Source: an uncultured Lachnospiraceae bacterium
Lineage (GTDB): Bacteria; Bacillota; Clostridia; Lachnospirales; Lachnospiraceae
Length of the DNA: 55,725 nucleotides
Reading direction: 5' to 3'
Assembly (NCBI GenBank): GCA_902779575.1
Contig: CACZBW010000024.1
Span: 1 to 55,725, forward strand
The number at the start of each line of letters is the position of its first letter. The stretch's first letter is position 1. A model generated the notes under the pieces. It saw only the letters and a list, made by a program, of their open reading frames with translations, searched no databases and was not told where the DNA came from. Below, piece after piece: positions 34,633 to 42,955 of this stretch. The position numbers and the translations under genes were made by a program.

Positions 34633-34744
34633 GCCGTCGGCATGGGAAAAAGAGCAGCTGCCGGGCTTGACGGAAGGTCTTGTCCGGGGGCTTCTGAAAT
34701 TCCATGCCGGATCGTACACCCGCTTATTGATCCGGGAGGTAATT

Positions 34745-34972
34745 ATGTCAGAAAGAAAAATCAGACTGAATGGAGCAAGGGATGCGGAACTGTTCGTACA
34801 GGCTGCTGAGAGATGCAGCTACGACGTGGATGTCTGTTATAACCGTGTCGTGATCGACGCGAAGTCACTTATGGGCGTGCTGAGCATGGACCTTCGGAAG
34901 GTTCTGACCGTCAGATACCATCATGATGCCGACAGAGAATTTGATAAAGTACTTGAAAAATATGCCGTGTAA
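34745..34972 (+). CDS. HPr-family protein without the active-site histidine (Crh-like)
   Basis: The 75-residue HPr-fold protein aligns closely with PTS phosphocarrier HPr. At the HPr site HARPA the sequence is GARDA (residues 10-14), so the phosphorylatable His-15 equivalent is Gly10, though the adjacent Arg is kept. The regulatory loop is intact: KSLMGVLSM carries S41, equivalent to HPr Ser-46, the HPr kinase target. The pattern is that of a regulatory-only HPr like Bacillus Crh. It could act with CcpA in carbon control or bind another partner, but it cannot carry PTS phosphate. GGGAGG precedes ATG 34745. Confidence 0.85.
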   Translation: MSERKIRLNGARDAELFVQAAERCSYDVDVCYNRVVIDAKSLMGVLSMDLRKVLTVRYHHDADREFDKVLEKYAV

Positions 34973-34998
34973 TTGTATCTGCTGCGGTATGCAGAAAT

Positions 34999-35038
34999 AA
35001 AGCACTGACCCGGAGTTATCCCTGCCAGTGCTTTTTTT
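34999..35038. terminator. Terminator between convergent genes
   Basis: AAAGCACTG (34999-35007) pairs with CAGTGCTTT (35026-35034), with TTTTTTT on the + strand. The minus strand also has T-rich sequence, so it may serve the LytTR gene too. Confidence 0.85.
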
Positions 35039-35144
35039 ATGCCTTTCATCAGCTTATTGCGGCGTCAAAAAGTAAGGCCGGAGAAAATCATATAAACAAG
35101 TCCGGCATCCGCACAAGTGATTCGTACTTCTGTTTTATTCTATT

Positions 35145-35918
35145 TTATTCAAGAAGATCCTTTATCTTTTCAAAGCTTTCGCGTGTCATCAGCGCGTCGT
35201 CTTTTATCCCGTCAAAGCGGACAATGTAGGTCCAGCGGCCGTAGGGTTCGGCCGTCCTGATTTTTTCCACATTAATGATATAGGAGCGGTGGCAGCGCAG
35301 AAAAACCGGGGGCCGGAGTTTTTTCTCCAGCTCATTCAGGTTCATGGATGTTTCATAGCGTGCGCCGGCGGTGAAGATAACCGTCGTGCTGTTTTCCCGC
35401 AGAACCATGATAATCTCCCGGACCGGGATAAAGGAAATGCTTTCCCGGCCTTTGAGCATCAGCTTGCTTTCCGGAACGGCTGCTGCCGGAAGGCTGCCCC
35501 TTTCCGCTTCCTGTGTGCCGCCGGCACCGGCGCCGGCCCGGTTTCCTGCGTTCTGAACCTGACGCCTGATCCGGTCCAGCGTGTGTGTGACCCGGGCCAG
35601 ATCAAAGGGCTTCACAAGGTAATCAAAGGCATAAAGCTCAAAAGCGCTGGGCATATATTCCGCGTAGGCCGTTGCGAATATGAGCCTGCAGTCCGGATTC
35701 TGGGCCAGCATGACCTTTGCGCAGTCAATGCCGCTGGAGCCATCCAGATCGATATCCATGAATACGACGGAGGGCTTCAGAGACTGAAAATCGAGGAGGG
35801 CATCGGTCATGCCGGAGCATTCGCTGACTACCTCAAAATCAGCTGCTTTTTCGATCACTTTCCGGAGAATATGCCGGATATAGGGTTCATCGTCGACGAT
35901 CATGACGCGGATGTTCAT
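35145..35918 (-). CDS. LytTR-family response regulator
   Basis: The 257-residue two-component regulator has a receiver domain (D9, D10, phosphoacceptor D55 in FMDIDLDG, K103 in LVKPF) and a C-terminal LytTR DNA-binding domain from about residue 150 (motif FLRCHRSYIINVEKI). A short Gly/Ala/Glu-rich linker separates them. This type is normally paired with a SpoOB-like kinase. Such a kinase is encoded on the same strand at 38311-39150, about 2.4 kb upstream. The window does not show its target promoters. Confidence 0.92.
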   Translation of the reverse strand: MNIRVMIVDDEPYIRHILRKVIEKAADFEVVSECSGMTDALLDFQSLKPSVVFMDIDLDGSSGIDCAKVMLAQNPDCRLIFATAYAEYMPSAFELYAFDYLVKPFDLARVTHTLDRIRRQVQNAGNRAGAGAGGTQEAERGSLPAAAVPESKLMLKGRESISFIPVREIIMVLRENSTTVIFTAGARYETSMNLNELEKKLRPPVFLRCHRSYIINVEKIRTAEPYGRWTYIVRFDGIKDDALMTRESFEKIKDLLE

Positions 35919-36060
35919 GGCTTCCCCCTGTCTGTAAATGAAGCAGGCAGAACCGGCTGCGGATTCTCTTATGATCCGCGGCCCGGCCCGGCCTGCTGTG
36001 CAGAATACGGCGTCCAGTTACTGCCGTAAGCTTGTTTACGCATGCTTTATTGTTCAGCCG

Positions 36061-36567
36061 TTACTTTTCTGCCGTTTCAGCCTGCCGCAGAGGTCTGCTT
36101 CCTGCCTGGCGGCCGGCAGTCGGACCGTACAGACGGCTGCCGCGGCCCGGCCGGGAATTCCTCCGGCGTCTCCAGGCGGGATCGGCCAGAAGCTCAACCA
36201 TTGCGATGGCGGCTTTTCGCTCTTCCGGATCGTGAAGCTTCTCCCGGATCAGGGAAGCGGCCGCGCTTCCTGTCTTCCCCGCTTCCCCGCTGCGGCCCGG
36301 CTTCTTTTCAACCTGCATCGGATGCGCCCGGTAGGCAGCTCTCTGCTCGGAGATGCTTTCTGTGAGTACTTCCTGCGTGTCCTCCGTTTCCTCCTGCGCA
36401 GGATCGTTATAAGATCCCGGAGAGGATTTCATGAGCGCGCGGATGGACCTGGCAGGGGAGGACGCCCTCATTTTCTTTTTATACGAAAGGATACCGGCTC
36501 TTTTCTGCATCGCCTTCTGCCTGAGAGAATCCTTCACAAAACGGGCAATCATTCTGCTGTCAGACAT
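36061..36567 (-). CDS. Unknown basic protein coupled to floA
   Basis: The 168-residue predicted protein begins ATG 36567, which overlaps the floA stop codon (36560-36562), with GAAGGTG just upstream. Translation is therefore probably coupled to floA. The sequence is Arg/Lys/Ser-rich, with a helical N-terminus ([18 protein letters not shown]) and an Arg-rich C-terminus ([12 protein letters not shown]). No domain was recognised. A short Glu-rich region (about 60-70) suggests a disordered middle. The overlap and spacing are the main evidence; it could still be non-coding. Confidence 0.5.
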   Translation of the reverse strand: MSDSRMIARFVKDSLRQKAMQKRAGILSYKKKMRASSPARSIRALMKSSPGSYNDPAQEETEDTQEVLTESISEQRAAYRAHPMQVEKKPGRSGEAGKTGSAAASLIREKLHDPEERKAAIAMVELLADPAWRRRRNSRPGRGSRLYGPTAGRQAGSRPLRQAETAEK

Positions 36568-37534
36568 TTCCATCACCTTCTGTCAGTTTCCCGGCGGAAG
36601 GAGATCCGCCGGCGATCTCATCGCGCATGTGGGTGTCCGCCTGGATGTTCTGCATCTCATAGTAGTCCATGACAGACAGCCGGCCTTCCCTGAGCGCCTG
36701 AGCGAGCGCGCGCGGAACTTCCGCTTCCGCTTCCACGACGGTCGCCCTCATCTCCTGTTCCTTTGCTACAGCCATTGCGCGCCGTTCCTCGGCTTTCGCC
36801 TGGGCGATATTTTTATCTGCTTCAGCCTGCAGGCTCTGGAGATGGGCGCCGATATTCCGGCCGACGTCGATATCTGCAATATCGATGGACAGGATTTCGA
36901 AAGCCGTTCCGGAGTCGAGGCCCTTGGAGAGAACCAGCTTGGAAATATTGTCCGGGTTTTCAAGAACTTCCTTGTGGGAATCCGAGGAACCGACGGTGGT
37001 GACGATACCTTCGCCAATGCGGGCAAGGATCGTCGATTCGCCGGCGCCGCCGACAAGGCGCTCCAGGTTCGTGCGGACCGTCACTCTGGCCTTGACCAGA
37101 AGCTCGATCCCGTCTTTCGCCACCGCGGAGATATCCGGAGTTTCGATCACCTTGGGGTTGACGCTCATCTTGACTGCTTCCAGGACATTGCGTCCGGCCA
37201 GGTCAATGGCGGCTGCCTTTTCAAAGGAAAGATCGATGCCGGCGCGCTCGGATGCGATCAGGGCATCCACGACGCCGTCCACATTGCCGCCGGCCAGGTA
37301 ATGTGCTTCCAGCTCATTGATATTCAGCTGGATGCCGGCTTTCGTGGCTTTGATCATCGGAAGGATGATTTTTTTCGGCTTTACGCGGCGCAGCTTCATG
37401 CCGATCAGGGAAAAGATTCCCACGTGTACGCCGGAAGCCAGGGAGGAAATCCACAGGCCTACCGGCACAAAGGTAAAGAACAGAGCCAGTAACAGTATAA
37501 TGATAACCGGAATAATCAGAAATCCCATAACCAT
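36560..37534 (-). CDS. floA: Flotillin-like membrane microdomain protein FloA
   Basis: The 324-residue protein is the bacterial flotillin FloA (UPF0365). It has a hydrophobic N-terminal hairpin/anchor ([18 protein letters not shown]), an SPFH-like domain, and a C-terminal helical EA-rich region ([20 protein letters not shown]). FloA organises functional membrane microdomains and supports signalling and cell-wall enzymes in Bacillus. The ATG at 37534 follows AAAGGAGG with 5-nt spacing. It lies just downstream of nfeD, the usual partner, and a coupled small gene follows. Confidence 0.94.
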   Translation of the reverse strand: MVMGFLIIPVIIILLLALFFTFVPVGLWISSLASGVHVGIFSLIGMKLRRVKPKKIILPMIKATKAGIQLNINELEAHYLAGGNVDGVVDALIASERAGIDLSFEKAAAIDLAGRNVLEAVKMSVNPKVIETPDISAVAKDGIELLVKARVTVRTNLERLVGGAGESTILARIGEGIVTTVGSSDSHKEVLENPDNISKLVLSKGLDSGTAFEILSIDIADIDVGRNIGAHLQSLQAEADKNIAQAKAEERRAMAVAKEQEMRATVVEAEAEVPRALAQALREGRLSVMDYYEMQNIQADTHMRDEIAGGSPSAGKLTEGDGNV

Positions 37535-37686
37535 AATATCCTCCTTTGCGAAGGGGCTTCCCTGCATTTACTGCCGGGCCGGAAGAATCAGCCGGACCGC
37601 TTCGCTCTGCTTTTTTTTCTGCTTATCTGTTTTGTTTCCCGGTCCGGCCTGAGACTTTGCTTTTCCGGAACCGGAAAGTGCAGGAT

Positions 37687-38175
37687 TTATTTCCCGTCCG
37701 TCTCACAGACCATAAGAGAGTTGTTGCTGACTTTGATGATCTTCACCGGCTTCCCTTTTTCAATAAAGGGACCGGCGGAGATGACATCCAGCACCAGCTC
37801 GTCCACGGAAATCTTCCCTGCCGGTCTGAGATCTGTCACGGTGACGCCGCTTTTGCCGATCAGGTAATCCAGATCGGATGAACTGATAAATCCCCGCTCT
37901 GTATCCAGCTTTTCCTCCAGGATGATGGGGGATTTCATCTTTCCGCTTGCCAGAAGCTTCAGAATGATGAAAATGAACGCTGCCATGAGCACTGCAAGAA
38001 GCGCCGCGAGTTTAGCCGCCTGCACCCAGGAATGCGCGCTCAGAGCAATGCCGGCAGCCATGCAGCCAAGACCGAGTATGCCGGGTGCGCCGAAACCGGG
38101 AATGACACATTCGATCCCTATAAAAACAAAGGCCAGTACCAGAAGTACAAGCCCGAGAATTTCAAAACCACCCAT
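37687..38175 (-). CDS. NfeD-family membrane protein (short form)
   Basis: The 162-residue protein has a membrane segment followed by a soluble OB-fold domain. The N-terminus (MGGFEILGLVLLVLAFVFIG) and VIPGFGAPGILGL motif are typical of NfeD. The C-terminal OB fold (GKSGVTVTDLRPAGKISVD) is present; the long-form protease domain is absent. NfeD1b proteins are encoded beside flotillins and help their assembly. The start at ATG 38175 follows AAAGGAGG. A promoter is predicted upstream. Confidence 0.88.
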   Translation of the reverse strand: MGGFEILGLVLLVLAFVFIGIECVIPGFGAPGILGLGCMAAGIALSAHSWVQAAKLAALLAVLMAAFIFIILKLLASGKMKSPIILEEKLDTERGFISSSDLDYLIGKSGVTVTDLRPAGKISVDELVLDVISAGPFIEKGKPVKIIKVSNNSLMVCETDGK

Positions 38176-38242
38176 ATGCGGACCTCCTTTCTTCTGCACA
38201 GCATACCCCATCCGCGCCTGCAGGAAAAGGCCGGATCCGCGA

Positions 38243-38271
38243 ATTATACAGTTCTGTTTCCGAAATGACAC
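38243..38271 (-). promoter_or_regulatory. Probable nfeD-floA promoter
   Basis: A perfect -10 TATAAT (38248-38243, minus strand) with a weak -35 (GTGTCA, 38271-38266) at 17-bp spacing. It lies about 70 bp before nfeD. Confidence 0.5.
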
Positions 38272-38310
38272 AGACCGGAAGATCAGGCCTGCTTTTCCGG
38301 GACTGAAAGG

Positions 38311-39150
38311 TCAGGTCTGTCTGTCCGAAACCGGAAGCTTTACGGTAAAGCTGGTTTTTCCTGAACGGGAATCCACACGGATCTCACCGCCTGCCTCCTT
38401 CACGATATCCTTTACAATTCCAAGCCCGAAGCCGTGCCCTTCGCCGCTCTTGCTTGTAAAACCGTTCCGGAAGATGAGTTCAAACTGGTTTTCCGGGATC
38501 ACAGGCCCGTTGTTGTAGACGCAGATCTCGCTGAAATACCGGTCCCGCGAGAGGATCAGATGTACTTCGGGGCTGTCCTGTGTCTTCAGAGCGGCGGTCA
38601 TCGCATTGTCGATCAGATTGCCGAGCACTTTGCACAGGCTCCAGTCGTCAACAGAGGTTTCCAGGAGGTTGGTTGAGATTTCAGTGATAAATTCGATGCC
38701 AAGCTGCTGCGCCTTGTCCATCTTGTTCATGATCAGGGCGTTCACTGCCGGGAAAGCAGTCTTCAGAGCCCGACCGGTCCGGACGGTTTCCCTGTAGACA
38801 GGCTGCAGGAAGCGGAAAGCCTCTTCATATTCACCAAGCTCCATGAGGCTCCAGACGATCTGCATTTCATTCATGTACTCATGGCGCTGGCGGCGGAGGT
38901 TCTCGTTAAGCGCTTTCAGATTGTCGGTATCTTCCTGTATGCTCCTGATATAAAAACGCTGGATAGCGGTACCGCTCAGGACGCCGAAGATGCTCAGGAA
39001 AAACAGAACGCCGATGATCACATTGACCGGCATCCCCTGGGGACGGATCACCCCGGTTCCGATCAGGATCCAGTAGAGGAGGCAGAATGTGATCTGCAGA
39101 TAGGCGGAAATAATAAGGGGCCAGAGTGACCGGCGGATTCGGTTCAGCAT
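38311..39150 (-). CDS. SpoOB-type sensor histidine kinase
   Basis: The 279-residue kinase has two N-terminal transmembrane helices (about 11-31 and 43-64), a dimerisation helix with H90 in LRRQRHEYMNEMQ, and a GHKL ATPase domain (N-box VLGNLIDNAM; G-box GHGFGLGIVKDI). It lacks a large external sensor, so it may sense the membrane or an intramembrane signal. Its type normally phosphorylates a LytTR-type regulator such as that at 35145-35918. An HTH gene precedes it by 24 bp and nfeD-floA follow. Confidence 0.9.
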   Translation of the reverse strand: MLNRIRRSLWPLIISAYLQITFCLLYWILIGTGVIRPQGMPVNVIIGVLFFLSIFGVLSGTAIQRFYIRSIQEDTDNLKALNENLRRQRHEYMNEMQIVWSLMELGEYEEAFRFLQPVYRETVRTGRALKTAFPAVNALIMNKMDKAQQLGIEFITEISTNLLETSVDDWSLCKVLGNLIDNAMTAALKTQDSPEVHLILSRDRYFSEICVYNNGPVIPENQFELIFRNGFTSKSGEGHGFGLGIVKDIVKEAGGEIRVDSRSGKTSFTVKLPVSDRQT

Positions 39151-39174
39151 CGCTGTTTCTCCTTTCGGGACCGG

Positions 39175-39747
39175 TCAGTCATTGTCGGCCGGACGGATCA
39201 GCAGGTAGTCCGTCAGTTCCATCTGCGTTCCCCCGGTAACCAGATTCTGCATCTGGGGATCATTCCCGTAACGCTTGATTATATTGTGGACGGTTCCGAC
39301 GCCCAGACCGGTATGCGCCGCAATCTCGCGCACGGTGCAGTTTTTTCTCCGGAGCTTCAGGACGATCAGTGTGATCCGCTCATCTATTTTCTGCGGCGTA
39401 GCAGCGTCCCCTTCTTCCCGGCTTCTGCCCCCTTTGCGGGACTTGCGCTCCTTGAGGATCGCCTTCTCTATAAGGGAGACGGTTTCATTGATCTCTGTCA
39501 TGTGAGCGTCGTCCGGAATAACAAAACGTTCCATGTCAACTGCCCGGCTGGCTTCTTTTTTGAGATCCTCCATCTGGGCGCGGAGTACTTCCATCTCAAG
39601 CGCCGCGGAACGCACCTGGCTGCGCAGGGCTTCGATCTGTTTATTCAGACCGCTTATGAGTTCCCCGTTATTTCCGTTCTCATTTGAATTCTGTGCCATA
39701 TCCGCTCTGTGCTCCATCTTTCTGCAATGATTCGATACAGGGCTCAT
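39175..39747 (-). CDS. Coiled-coil HTH protein upstream of the kinase
   Basis: The 190-residue protein has an N-terminal coiled coil (about residues 30-72, ISGLNKQIEALRSQVRSAAL) and a C-terminal Hin/resolvase-like helix-turn-helix (VREIAAHTGLGVGTVHNIIKRYG, about 138-160). It is likely a DNA-binding regulator without a ligand domain. The start at 39747 is chosen because GGAAAGG lies 7 nt upstream; starts at 39717 and 39699 have weaker sites. The kinase gene begins 24 bp after its stop, so the two are probably co-transcribed. Confidence 0.72.
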   Translation of the reverse strand: MSPVSNHCRKMEHRADMAQNSNENGNNGELISGLNKQIEALRSQVRSAALEMEVLRAQMEDLKKEASRAVDMERFVIPDDAHMTEINETVSLIEKAILKERKSRKGGRSREEGDAATPQKIDERITLIVLKLRRKNCTVREIAAHTGLGVGTVHNIIKRYGNDPQMQNLVTGGTQMELTDYLLIRPADND

Positions 39748-40103
39748 ATTCCGGCCTTTCCGGGATCCGGCAGGCTCAGAACTTCAGCCGGCCGGTGCTC
39801 CGTTCCCGGTCCCCGCCGGCGGCGTCCTGAAAGGAATATGATTCACGGCTACAGTATATCATATCAGGGAGCCGCTTGCCCATGACGGAATGGCCGGAAG
39901 TATGATAGTATACAGAAACAGAGTATATTTTTTCGGCCGCTTTGAGACTGGCTGCTGTCTCACCGGGCCTGCAGGTAAGAAGCAGTTTCTGATTCCGGAA
40001 CAGGCTGTGAATGGCGGCATAACTGAGAATAACTTATCAAAAATAACGCCGGCGTTCTGGAGCGGGGTGCGGGGCTCCGGCAGTTTGAACGTGTGAACAG
40101 AGT
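39748..40103. other. Divergent intergenic region, no gene recognised
   Basis: It separates the HTH gene from the nuclease-helicase gene. A GC-rich half near the HTH gene is followed by an AT-rich half with overlapping TATGAT/TATACT-like hexamers on both strands (about 39855-39912). Possible -35 TTGCCC at 39876-39881 has a long 19-bp spacer to TATGAT at 39901-39906. A short open frame at 39890-40096 has no support. Confidence 0.4.
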
Positions 40104-42851
40104 ATGGATGAAATCAGAATTTCCGTTCGCCGTCTTGTGGAATTTATACTGCGGGAAGGCGATATAGACAGCGGGACCGGACGTCCGGACCGCGATGCCA
40201 TGCAGATGGGAAGCAGGCTGCACCGGAAAATACAGGGAAAGGGCGGAACGGATTACCGCGCGGAGGTTTCCCTGAAAAGAAGCTTTCTTTTTCCGGGCGG
40301 GGTCTTTGACAGAGAATATCTGAAAATGCCGGCCGCGAAGCTGGAAGACATTTTGAGAGAAAAACTCCGGGAAGAGCCGGGAAACAGGCAGGCGGATCAT
40401 GTTCCGGAGGAGCAGACTGCCGGGGAAAGCTTCTCCGTTATACTCGAAGGCCGGGCTGACGGAATTATCCGGAAGAAAGACGGCTATGTTATTGATGAAA
40501 TCAAGGGCATGCTCCGGGATGTGGAGGAACTGGAAGGACCTTATGCGGTACACGAGGCGCAGGCCTCCTGTTACGCTTACCTTTATCTGAGACAGCTGAA
40601 GGAAGAGGCGGCCGGAAAACAGCGGAAAGCTGTCGGCGGAGGCGCAGGAGCTGACAAGGGGAGTCCGGAGACTTCAGAGAATGAAATACAGACGGATTCG
40701 GTCACAGTGCAGATGACCTACGCCAGCCTTGAGACGGAGCAGATCCGCCGTTTCACGCGGGAGTGGACCTATGCGGAACTGGAGGAATGGTTTTTCGGTC
40801 TTCTGGAACAGTATCACCGCTGGGCTTACTGGCTGGTCCGCCACCGGGAAATCCGGCAGAAGGGCCTGAAAGAACTTGAATTTCCATTTCCCTACCGGGA
40901 AGGGCAGCGTACGCTGGCCGCGGCGGTTTACCGGACCATCGAGCGGGGCAGGAAGCTCTTCATTCAGGCGCCCACAGGATCCGGCAAGACAATCGCGGCG
41001 GTCTTCCCGGCCCTGAAAGCCATCGGTGAGGGCTGCGGCCAGAAACTGTTCTACCTGACTGCCAGAACAGTCACCCGGACCGTGGCGGAGGACTGCTTCA
41101 GCCTGCTGGCGGGAAGCGGACTTGATTTTCCGGTTGTGACGATCACCGCGAAGGAAAAAATCTGCCCGATGATGCGCAGAGCTTCTGATCAGGCGAGGGA
41201 GGGAGCGGACGAATACGCGTCTTCTCCGGATGCGCTTTCCGGCCCTGCCTGCAATCCGGTAAGCTGCCCTTACGCGAAAGGACATTTCGACCGGGTAAAT
41301 GAGGCAGTATTTGATATGATCTCGACGCAGGCCTCCTTTCGCAGGGAGGATATTCTCAGGCAGGCCGAGCGCTTTCAGGTCTGTCCTTTTGAGATGGGCC
41401 TTGACCTGACGGAGTGGGCTGACGGGGTGATCTGCGACTATAATTATCTCTTTGATCCTTCCGCCAGGCTGCAGCGTTTTTTCGGCGGAGAGTCAAAAGG
41501 GGAGTATCTGTTCCTGATCGACGAGGCTCATAATCTGGTGGACCGCGGCAGGGAGATGTACAGCGCGGACCTGTTTCAGGAAGAATTCCGGAATCTGAAA
41601 AAGGAACTGAAAAAACACCATATCGCGGGCGGGATCATCAAATCTCTGGATTCCTGCTCAAAATGGATGAAAAAGGAACGCCTGAATCTGGAGCAGGAGC
41701 TTAACGTACGGGAAGGGCTGCCGGGAGAAAGCCGGTTCAGTTACCATTTTCTGCAGGATACAGGGACCTTTCCGCTGGCACTGATGAATCTGGCGGCGCG
41801 GCTGGAGGAGTTTCTTAAGACGCCCCGCCCGCAGGAGATTTCCGATCCGGTCCTTGCTCTGTATTTCCGCGTCCTGTCCTTTCTGGACGCCGCGGACCGG
41901 GCAGGTGAAAAATATGTAAGTTACAGTGAAATCCTGCAGGACGGCCGTTTCCGCCTGCGCATTTTCTGCGTGGATCCCAGCGGAGACCTGGAGGAATGCC
42001 TGAAAAAGGGAAGAGCCGCTGTTCTGTTTTCCGCGACGCTCCTGCCTGTCGGTTATTATAAACGGCTTCTTTCCACCCGGGAGGACGACTACGCAGTCTA
42101 CGCGGCATCTTCTTTTGATCCCGGACGCGCCAGGATCCTGATCGGCAGGGATACTTCGAGCCGCTATACCATGCGGGGGCCCATGGAATACCGGAAGATG
42201 GCGGAGTATATCCGCAGGGTGGTCCACGCAAAGACCGGGAACTATATGGTCTTTTTCTCCTCCTACCGCATGATGGAGGACGTCGCGGCCTGCTTTGCGG
42301 AAATCTGTCCGGAAAACTTCAGAATAGCGGTTCAGAACAGCCGGATGTCGGAGGAGGACAGAGAAGAATTTCTCCGGCAGTTCGCGGCGGATCCGCAGGG
42401 AGAGAAGGATTCTGCGGGAGGCCTGGTCGGCTTCTGCGTTATGGGCAGCTTTTTCGGAGAAGGGATCGACCTGAGGCATGACCGCCTGATCGGGGCGGTC
42501 ATCGTCGGAACAGGCCTGCCGCAGATCTGCGCGGAACGGGAGATTCTGCAGGGATACTGCTCCGGACACGGGCTGGATGGTTTCCACTATGCATATATCT
42601 GTCCGGGGATGAACAAAGTGCTTCAGGCTGCCGGCAGAGTAATCCGGACGGAGGAGGACGCGGGCGTGATCGTGCTCCTGGATGAGCGTTTCGGCCGGCA
42701 GGAATACCGGGGCATGTTCCCCCGGGAATGGAAGGATACCTCCTTCTGCACGGTGGACAGTGTGGAGGAAGATCTGCGCGCCTTCTGGAAGCGGATCAGT
42801 GAAAAGGGAGAGGAGAATGGTCAGGAATCGCAGCTTCTGCAGGGCAAATAA
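40104..42851 (+). CDS. Nuclease-helicase fusion: PD-(D/E)XK domain plus XPD/DinG-like helicase
   Basis: The 915-residue protein starts with a PD-(D/E)XK nuclease-like domain (about 1-175; GRADGIIRKKDGYVIDEIKG, then HEAQASCYAYLY). A superfamily 2 helicase of the XPD/DinG type follows. Walker A is APTGSGKT (289-296) and the DEAH box is D473-H476. Four cysteines, C354, C383, C388 and C427, are placed as in the XPD iron-sulfur domain. The C-terminal lobe has GSFFGEGIDL and QAAGRVIRTEED. It likely processes branched or damaged DNA; 5'-3' polarity follows from the family. The start codon lacks a strong ribosome binding site. No neighbouring DNA-repair or defence partner was seen. Confidence 0.88.
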   Translation: MDEIRISVRRLVEFILREGDIDSGTGRPDRDAMQMGSRLHRKIQGKGGTDYRAEVSLKRSFLFPGGVFDREYLKMPAAKLEDILREKLREEPGNRQADHVPEEQTAGESFSVILEGRADGIIRKKDGYVIDEIKGMLRDVEELEGPYAVHEAQASCYAYLYLRQLKEEAAGKQRKAVGGGAGADKGSPETSENEIQTDSVTVQMTYASLETEQIRRFTREWTYAELEEWFFGLLEQYHRWAYWLVRHREIRQKGLKELEFPFPYREGQRTLAAAVYRTIERGRKLFIQAPTGSGKTIAAVFPALKAIGEGCGQKLFYLTARTVTRTVAEDCFSLLAGSGLDFPVVTITAKEKICPMMRRASDQAREGADEYASSPDALSGPACNPVSCPYAKGHFDRVNEAVFDMISTQASFRREDILRQAERFQVCPFEMGLDLTEWADGVICDYNYLFDPSARLQRFFGGESKGEYLFLIDEAHNLVDRGREMYSADLFQEEFRNLKKELKKHHIAGGIIKSLDSCSKWMKKERLNLEQELNVREGLPGESRFSYHFLQDTGTFPLALMNLAARLEEFLKTPRPQEISDPVLALYFRVLSFLDAADRAGEKYVSYSEILQDGRFRLRIFCVDPSGDLEECLKKGRAAVLFSATLLPVGYYKRLLSTREDDYAVYAASSFDPGRARILIGRDTSSRYTMRGPMEYRKMAEYIRRVVHAKTGNYMVFFSSYRMMEDVAACFAEICPENFRIAVQNSRMSEEDREEFLRQFAADPQGEKDSAGGLVGFCVMGSFFGEGIDLRHDRLIGAVIVGTGLPQICAEREILQGYCSGHGLDGFHYAYICPGMNKVLQAAGRVIRTEEDAGVIVLLDERFGRQEYRGMFPREWKDTSFCTVDSVEEDLRAFWKRISEKGEENGQESQLLQGK

Positions 42852-42872
42852 GGAAACAAGCGGAATTTTACA

Positions 42873-42901
42873 TTGTCTGATATTGGGAAATGCGCTAAAA
42901 T
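42873..42901 (+). promoter_or_regulatory. Predicted promoter of the exported acidic protein gene
   Basis: -35 TTGTCT (42873-42878), 17-bp spacer, -10 TAAAAT (42896-42901). Confidence 0.6.
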
Positions 42902-42955
42902 AAAGCAAATTGCGATTATTATTCGTCTGCGTAAGCAGGAAGATCGGAGAGCTGA

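Noticed and set aside
35289-36672. + strand open frames opposite the LytTR and floA-coupled genes
   Set aside because: LytTR regulator motifs on the minus strand are clear, and the + frames have no domain or ribosome site.
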